DNA of 64,000 nt from Streptomyces flaveolus. GTDB taxonomy: Bacteria; Actinomycetota; Actinomycetes; Streptomycetales; Streptomycetaceae. Positions 59,601 to 64,000 of the stretch are shown one piece after another. The translations under genes were made by a program, and so were the position numbers. The notes under the pieces were generated by a model. It worked only from the letters and a program-made list of their open reading frames with translations, was not told where the DNA came from and ran no database searches. How positions within the stretch are numbered: position 1 is the first letter of the stretch; every line of letters begins with the position of its first letter. Location: positions 1 through 64,000 of the forward strand of contig NZ_JNWV01000026.1 of the NCBI RefSeq assembly GCF_000716535.1. Reading direction: 5' to 3'.

Positions 59601-61000
59601 TTGGCCGTCTCCTCGTTCTCGGTCTCGTCGCGGCCCGCCTCTACGGTCGCTTCCTGCTCGGGGTCCTCGGGGACCTTGGCGTCCTCGACGGCCTCCGGCG
59701 ACTTCGGCTCGTAGACGAGGACGGCACGGTTGTCGGGCCGCAGGCGGGCCTTGGCGACCTCCTGGACCTCCTCCGGGCTGACCTCCAGGACGCGCTTGAC
59801 GGCGGTCAGGGCGAGCTGCGGGTCACCGAACAGGACCGCGTACCGGCACAGTTCGTCGGCGCGGCCGGCGACCGTGCCGAGCCGGTCCAGCCACTCGCGC
59901 TCCAGCTGGGCCTGGGCGCGCTCCATCTCCTCCGGCGTGGGGCCCTCCGCGGCGAACCGGGCCAGCTCCTCGTCGATGGCGGCCTCGATGACCGGCACCT
60001 CGACGTCACCGGAGGTCTTCACGTCCAGCCAGCCCATGGACGGCGCGCCGGCCAGGCGCAGCAGGCCGAAGCCGGCCGCGACGGCCGTCCGGTCCCGGCG
60101 CACCAGCCGGTTGTACAGACGGGAGGACTCGCCGCCGCCCAGGATGGTCAGGGCGACGTCGGCCGCGTCGCACGCGCGCGTGCCGTCGTGCGGGAGCCGG
60201 TAGGCGGCCATCAGGGCGCGCGCCGGGACCTCCTCCACGACGACCTCGCGCAGCTGCTCGCCGATGGTGTCCGGCAGGGAGCCGTCACGGGGGGCGGGCT
60301 TGCCGTCGTGGGAGGAGATGGAACCGAAGTACTTCTCGATCCAGGCGAGGGTCTGCTGGGGGTCGATGTCGCCGACCACGGAGAGCACCGCGTTGTTCGG
60401 CGCGTAGTAGGTGCGGAAGAACTGGCGGGCGTCCTCCAGGGTGGCCGCGTCCAGGTCGGCCATGGAGCCGATCGGCGTGTGGTGGTAGGGGTGGCCCTCC
60501 GGGTAGGAGAGCGCGGTCAGCTTCTCGAAGGCGGTGCCGTACGGCACGTTGTCGTAGCGCTGGCGGCGCTCGTTCTTGACGACGTCCCGCTGGTTCTCCA
60601 TGGACTCGTCGTCCAGGGCGGCCAGCAGCGAGCCCATGCGGTCGGCCTCCAGCCAGAGCGCCAGCTCCAGCTGGTGGGCGGGCATGGTCTCGAAGTAGTT
60701 GGTCCGCTCGAAGCTGGTGGTGCCGTTCAGCGAGCCGCCGGCGCCCTGCACCAGCTCGAAGTGGCCGTTGCCCTTGACCTGCGCGGAGCCCTGGAACATC
60801 AGGTGCTCGAAAAGGTGAGCCAGACCGGTACGGCCCTTGACTTCGTGGCGGGAGCCGACGTCGTACCAGAGGCAGACCGCCGCCACCGGGGTCAGGTGGT
60901 CCTCGGAGAGCACCACGCGCAGACCGTTGGCCAGGCGGTGCTCGGTCGCTGTCAGGCCCCCGGAGCCTGCCTCGGCTGTGGTCGTGTGACCCATGGGCAT
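59597..61000 (-). CDS. M16-family zinc peptidase, catalytic subunit
   Basis: Insulinase/pitrilysin family metallopeptidase of 467 residues. It carries the inverted zinc motif HLFEH and the downstream Glu residues (second site in ESMENQRDVVKNE-like helix), with RLANGLRVVLSED near the N-terminus. No signal peptide, so cytoplasmic. ATG at 61000 selected: AAGGGA is six bases upstream; the ATG two codons later is less well placed. Translationally coupled with the non-catalytic partner. It likely degrades peptides or processes a small precursor. Confidence 0.92.
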   Translation of the reverse strand: MPMGHTTTAEAGSGGLTATEHRLANGLRVVLSEDHLTPVAAVCLWYDVGSRHEVKGRTGLAHLFEHLMFQGSAQVKGNGHFELVQGAGGSLNGTTSFERTNYFETMPAHQLELALWLEADRMGSLLAALDDESMENQRDVVKNERRQRYDNVPYGTAFEKLTALSYPEGHPYHHTPIGSMADLDAATLEDARQFFRTYYAPNNAVLSVVGDIDPQQTLAWIEKYFGSISSHDGKPAPRDGSLPDTIGEQLREVVVEEVPARALMAAYRLPHDGTRACDAADVALTILGGGESSRLYNRLVRRDRTAVAAGFGLLRLAGAPSMGWLDVKTSGDVEVPVIEAAIDEELARFAAEGPTPEEMERAQAQLEREWLDRLGTVAGRADELCRYAVLFGDPQLALTAVKRVLEVSPEEVQEVAKARLRPDNRAVLVYEPKSPEAVEDAKVPEDPEQEATVEAGRDETENEETAK

Positions 61001-61258
61001 GTACGTCCCTTCGCGAGCGGAGGCGGTTGATGGAAACCGCGGTTTTCCTGCCGTTCCTGCCACTGTATGCAAAGCGTGCGGGGCCTCGGCGAAGTTCCCG
61101 CGGGACGTACGCCCACAGCGGATTCCGCGACCCGCCCGGGCCCCGGCCCGGCTCCCGGCAGGTCGTGGGGAACCGGGTCGTGGCACGGGTTGTCAGTGCC
61201 TCGGTCCACAATGGTCGGCGTCAGTTCCGTCCATCCTTTCAGCAAGGAGCCGGCAGCG

Positions 61259-63718
61259 ATGGCCCGCCGCAGCACGAAGACCCCGCCGCCCGACGATTCG
61301 TTCGAGGAGAGGATCCTCGACATCGACGTCGTGGACGAGATGCGTGGCTCCTACCTGGAGTACGCGTACTCGGTCATCTACTCGCGCGCCCTGCCGGACG
61401 CCCGTGACGGCCTGAAGCCGGTGCACCGCCGCATCGTTTACCAGATGAACGAGATGGGCCTGCGCCCCGAGCGCGGCTATGTGAAGTGCGCCCGTGTCGT
61501 CGGCGAGGTCATGGGCAAGCTGCACCCGCACGGCGACGCGTCGATCTACGACGCCCTGGTGCGCATGGCGCAGCCCTTCTCCATGCGCGTGCCGCTGGTC
61601 GACGGCCACGGCAACTTCGGCTCGCTGGGCAACGACGACCCGCCGGCCGCCATGCGGTACACCGAGTGCCGGATGGCCGAGGCGACGAGCCTGATGACCG
61701 AGTCGATCGACGAGGACACGGTCGACTTCGCGCCGAACTACGACGGCCAGGAGCAGGAGCCGGTGGCGCTGCCCGCCGCCTTCCCGAACCTGCTGGTCAA
61801 CGGCTCCTCGGGCATCGCGGTCGGCATGGCGACGAACATGCCGCCGCACAACCTGCGCGAGGTCATCGCCGCCGCCCGCCACCTGATCCGGAACCCGAAC
61901 GCGGACCTGGACGCGCTGATGAAGCACGTCCCGGGCCCGGACCTGCCCACCGGCGGCCGGATCGTAGGCCTGGACGGCATCCGGGACGCGTACGCGACCG
62001 GCCGCGGCACCTTCAAGATGCGCGCGACGGTCTCGGTCGAGCCGGTCACCGCCCGCCGCAAGGGCCTGGTGGTCACCGAGCTGCCGTTCACGGTCGGCCC
62101 CGAGAAGGTCATCGCGAAGATCAAGGACCTGGTCAACGCGAAGAAGGTCCAGGGCATCGCCGACGTCAAGGACCTCACCGACCGCGAGCACGGCCTGCGC
62201 CTGGTCATCGAGATCAAGAACGGCTTCGTGCCGGAGGCGATCCTGGAGCAGCTCTACAAGCTGACCCCGATGGAGGAGTCCTTCGGCATCAACAACGTCG
62301 CCCTGGTCGACGGCCAGCCGCTCACCCTGGGTCTGAAGGAGCTGCTGGAGGTCTACCTGGACCACCGCTTCGACGTGGTCCGGCGCCGCAGCGAGTTCCG
62401 CCGCGGCAAGAAGCGCGACCGGCTGCACCTGGTCGAGGGCCTGCTCACCGCGCTGATCGACATCGACGAGGTCATCCGGATCATCCGGTCCAGCGAGAAC
62501 TCCGCGCAGGCCAAGGAGCGCCTGATCGAGCGCTTCTCGCTGAGCGAGGTGCAGACGCAGTACATCCTCGACACGCCGCTGCGCCGGCTCACCAAGTACG
62601 ACCGGATCGAGCTGGAGGCGGAGAAGGACAAGCTCACCGCGGAGATCGAGGAGCTGACCCGGATCCTGGAGTCGGACACGGAGCTGCGCAAGCTGGTCTC
62701 GGCCGAACTGGCCGCCGTGGCGAAGAAGTTCGGCACCGACCGGCGCACGGTCCTGCTGGAGTCCGCGGGCGCCCCGGCGGCCACCGTCCCGCTGCAGGTG
62801 GCCGACGACCCGTGCCGGGTGCTGCTGTCCTCGACGGGGCTGCTGGCCCGTACGGCGACCGACGAGCCGTTCCCGGAGGCGGCGGGCGCCAAGCGCGTCA
62901 AGCACGACGTGATCGTGTCGGCGGTGCCGGCGACGGCGCGCGGAGTGATCGGCGCGGTGACCTCGGCCGGCCGGCTGCTGCGGATCAACGTGGTCGACCT
63001 GCCGCAGCTGCCCGAGTCGACGACCGCGCCGAACCTCTCCGGAGGGGCCCCGCTGGCGGAGTTCGTCTCCCTGGAGGACGACGAGACGGTGGTCTGCCTG
63101 ACCACGCTGGACGAGTCGTCCCCGGGTCTCGCGCTCGGCACCGAGCAGGGCGTCGTCAAGCGCGTGGTGCCCGACTACCCGTCCAACAAGGACGAGTTGG
63201 AGGTCATCACGCTCAAGGAGGGCGACCGGATCGTCGGCGCGGTGGAGCTGCGCACCGGCGAGGAGGACCTGGTGTTCATCACGGACGACGCGCAGTTGCT
63301 GCGCTTCCAGGCCTCCATCGTCCGCCCGCAGGGCCGCCCGGCGGGCGGCATGGCGGGCATCAAGCTCACCGAGGGCGCGAAGGTCATCTCCTTCACGGCG
63401 GTCGACCCGGCCGCCGACGCGGTGGTGTTCACCGTGGCGGGCTCGCGCGGCACGCTGGACGACTCGGTGCAGACGACGGCCAAGCTCACCCCGTTCGACC
63501 AGTACCCGCGCAAGGGCCGGGCCACGGGCGGCGTGCGCTGCCAGCGGTTCCTGAAGGGCGAGGACTGCCTGTCGCTGGCCTGGGCAGGGCCGGTGCCCGC
63601 GCTCGCGGCGCAGAAGAACGGCACCCCGGCGGACCTGCCGGAGCCGGACCCGCGCCGGGACGGCTCGGGCACGTCGCTGCCGAAGACGGTGGCGGTGGTG
63701 GCGGGGCCGGTGCTGTAG
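61259..63718 (+). CDS. parC: Topoisomerase IV subunit A
   Basis: Type IIA topoisomerase A subunit of 819 residues, ParC-like, decatenating and relaxing DNA with ParE. Catalytic Tyr134 lies in AMRYTECR. The winged-helix/tower region (about 30-500) and coiled-coil gate are followed by the beta-pinwheel C-terminal domain (about 510-800). No GyrA box (QRRGGKG) is visible, which fits ParC over GyrA. In the quinolone-determining segment the order is HGDASIYD, so Ala94 occupies the position of GyrA Ser83. AAGGAG is ten bases before the ATG. The E subunit is outside this window. Confidence 0.93.
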   Translation: MARRSTKTPPPDDSFEERILDIDVVDEMRGSYLEYAYSVIYSRALPDARDGLKPVHRRIVYQMNEMGLRPERGYVKCARVVGEVMGKLHPHGDASIYDALVRMAQPFSMRVPLVDGHGNFGSLGNDDPPAAMRYTECRMAEATSLMTESIDEDTVDFAPNYDGQEQEPVALPAAFPNLLVNGSSGIAVGMATNMPPHNLREVIAAARHLIRNPNADLDALMKHVPGPDLPTGGRIVGLDGIRDAYATGRGTFKMRATVSVEPVTARRKGLVVTELPFTVGPEKVIAKIKDLVNAKKVQGIADVKDLTDREHGLRLVIEIKNGFVPEAILEQLYKLTPMEESFGINNVALVDGQPLTLGLKELLEVYLDHRFDVVRRRSEFRRGKKRDRLHLVEGLLTALIDIDEVIRIIRSSENSAQAKERLIERFSLSEVQTQYILDTPLRRLTKYDRIELEAEKDKLTAEIEELTRILESDTELRKLVSAELAAVAKKFGTDRRTVLLESAGAPAATVPLQVADDPCRVLLSSTGLLARTATDEPFPEAAGAKRVKHDVIVSAVPATARGVIGAVTSAGRLLRINVVDLPQLPESTTAPNLSGGAPLAEFVSLEDDETVVCLTTLDESSPGLALGTEQGVVKRVVPDYPSNKDELEVITLKEGDRIVGAVELRTGEEDLVFITDDAQLLRFQASIVRPQGRPAGGMAGIKLTEGAKVISFTAVDPAADAVVFTVAGSRGTLDDSVQTTAKLTPFDQYPRKGRATGGVRCQRFLKGEDCLSLAWAGPVPALAAQKNGTPADLPEPDPRRDGSGTSLPKTVAVVAGPVL

Positions 63719-63743
63719 GGGGCTCCGGGCGGGCCCCAAGGGG

Positions 63744-63774
63744 CCGGCCGGAGGCTGTAGCGGTCTCCGGCCGG
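63744..63774. terminator. Hairpin between convergent parC and CobW-like genes
   Basis: CCGGCCGGAG (63744-63753) pairs perfectly with CTCCGGCCGG (63765-63774), loop of 11 bases, suited to terminate both convergent transcripts. Confidence 0.7.
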
Positions 63775-63797
63775 GCTCCATGGGGCGGCCCGGGTCT

Positions 63798-64000
63798 CTA
63801 GGCGGGCGGTTCCTCCACGTCGGCTTCCGCTTCGTCCGGGCCCTGTACGTAGCGCAGGACGCCCCACATGCCGTGTTCGTCGGCGTGTGGGGCGTCGTCG
63901 CCGCACGCCTCCAGTTCCTTGCCGAGAGTGTCCGCGTCGATGCCGGCACCGATCAGCACGAGCTGGGTGAGGCGGTCCTCGCCGGGCGCCCAGGGCTCCG
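63798..64000 (-). CDS. CobW/ZNG-like GTPase, C-terminal fragment
   Basis: Only the last 66 residues are in the window. The end reads [31 protein letters not shown] and a Glu-rich tail ADVEEPPA, matching the CobW_C domain of metal-chaperone GTPases (EPW, QLVLIG, then helix with Cys). The N-terminal GTPase part lies beyond the window edge. Metal specificity cannot be judged. Confidence 0.6.
   Translation of the reverse strand, partial: EPWAPGEDRLTQLVLIGAGIDADTLGKELEACGDDAPHADEHGMWGVLRYVQGPDEAEADVEEPPA

Noticed and set aside
61193..63949. 918-codon minus-strand frame opposite parC
   Set aside because: Shadow of parC with repetitive Arg/Asp/Leu/Gln composition and no ribosome binding site or domain.
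1..64000. Hidden biosynthetic cluster, CRISPR array, prophage or intact insertion element
   Set aside because: No PKS/NRPS/RiPP core genes, repeat-spacer arrays, phage structural genes or transposases were found on either strand.

Overview
The window is a stretch of a Streptomyces-type chromosome. GC content is very high, codons end overwhelmingly in G or C, GTG/TTG starts are common, and several recognisable products are streptomycete or actinobacterial hallmarks (SepH, CutRS, DUF3710/DUF3093/DUF4193/DUF3159 proteins, a 'streptophobe' membrane protein, a ydaO-type riboswitch before an M23 peptidase). I see no rRNA, tRNA, CRISPR array, intact IS element or secondary-metabolite cluster.

Layout. 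(1) 0.25-6.4 kb, minus strand: probable operon of an MMPL exporter, a streptophobe-type membrane protein, an OmpR-type response regulator and its histidine kinase. (2) 6.6-13 kb: a probable catabolic or resistance unit with a serine beta-lactamase-like hydrolase, MFS transporter, TetR regulator, acyl-CoA ligase and acyl-CoA dehydrogenase; the two divergent promoter regions share a near-identical 21-22 bp motif. (3) 13-18.5 kb: a patchy, less GC-adapted accessory stretch with an AraC regulator, an aldehyde dehydrogenase flanked by an imperfect 30-bp direct repeat, an unknown protein, and a decayed VapBC-like toxin-antitoxin locus whose PIN-domain remnant is fused in frame to a truncated cupin. 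(4) 18.6-23 kb: FeS-type photolyase, a second MMPL exporter and a MarR regulator. (5) 23.2-43 kb: an actinobacterial core block (TrmA-like methyltransferase, APC/KimA-like transporter, two TrkA proteins, DUF3159, OB-fold protein, DUF3710, dUTPase, thioesterase, DUF3093, DUF4193, inositol monophosphatase, ferrochelatase) whose order matches, from memory, the Mycobacterium tuberculosis Rv2689c-Rv2701c region. KdpDE, an ABC ATPase and CutRS are interpolated in it. (6) 43-64 kb: housekeeping and developmental genes including sepH, rhodanese, thymidine kinase, a phosphodiesterase-like enzyme, a GNAT/acyl-CoA synthetase fusion, HPr, a GntR regulator, the c-di-AMP riboswitch with its M23 peptidase, a catalytic/non-catalytic M16 pair, parC and the 3' end of a CobW-like gene.

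Functional themes. Potassium and turgor control is concentrated here (two TrkA proteins, a KimA-like transporter, KdpDE, a c-di-AMP riboswitch), although the KdpFABC pump is absent. Envelope sensing and growth recur (CutRS, SepH, M23 peptidase, two RND-type exporters). Streptomycete interspersed palindromic repeats appear near kdpDE; one has inserted in frame into the ABC ATPase gene. The most novel-looking items are the PIN-cupin chimera, the shared putative TetR operator, the repeat-derived insertion in the ABC ATPase, and the paired structures in the 393-bp gap between cutS and the DUF4193 gene.
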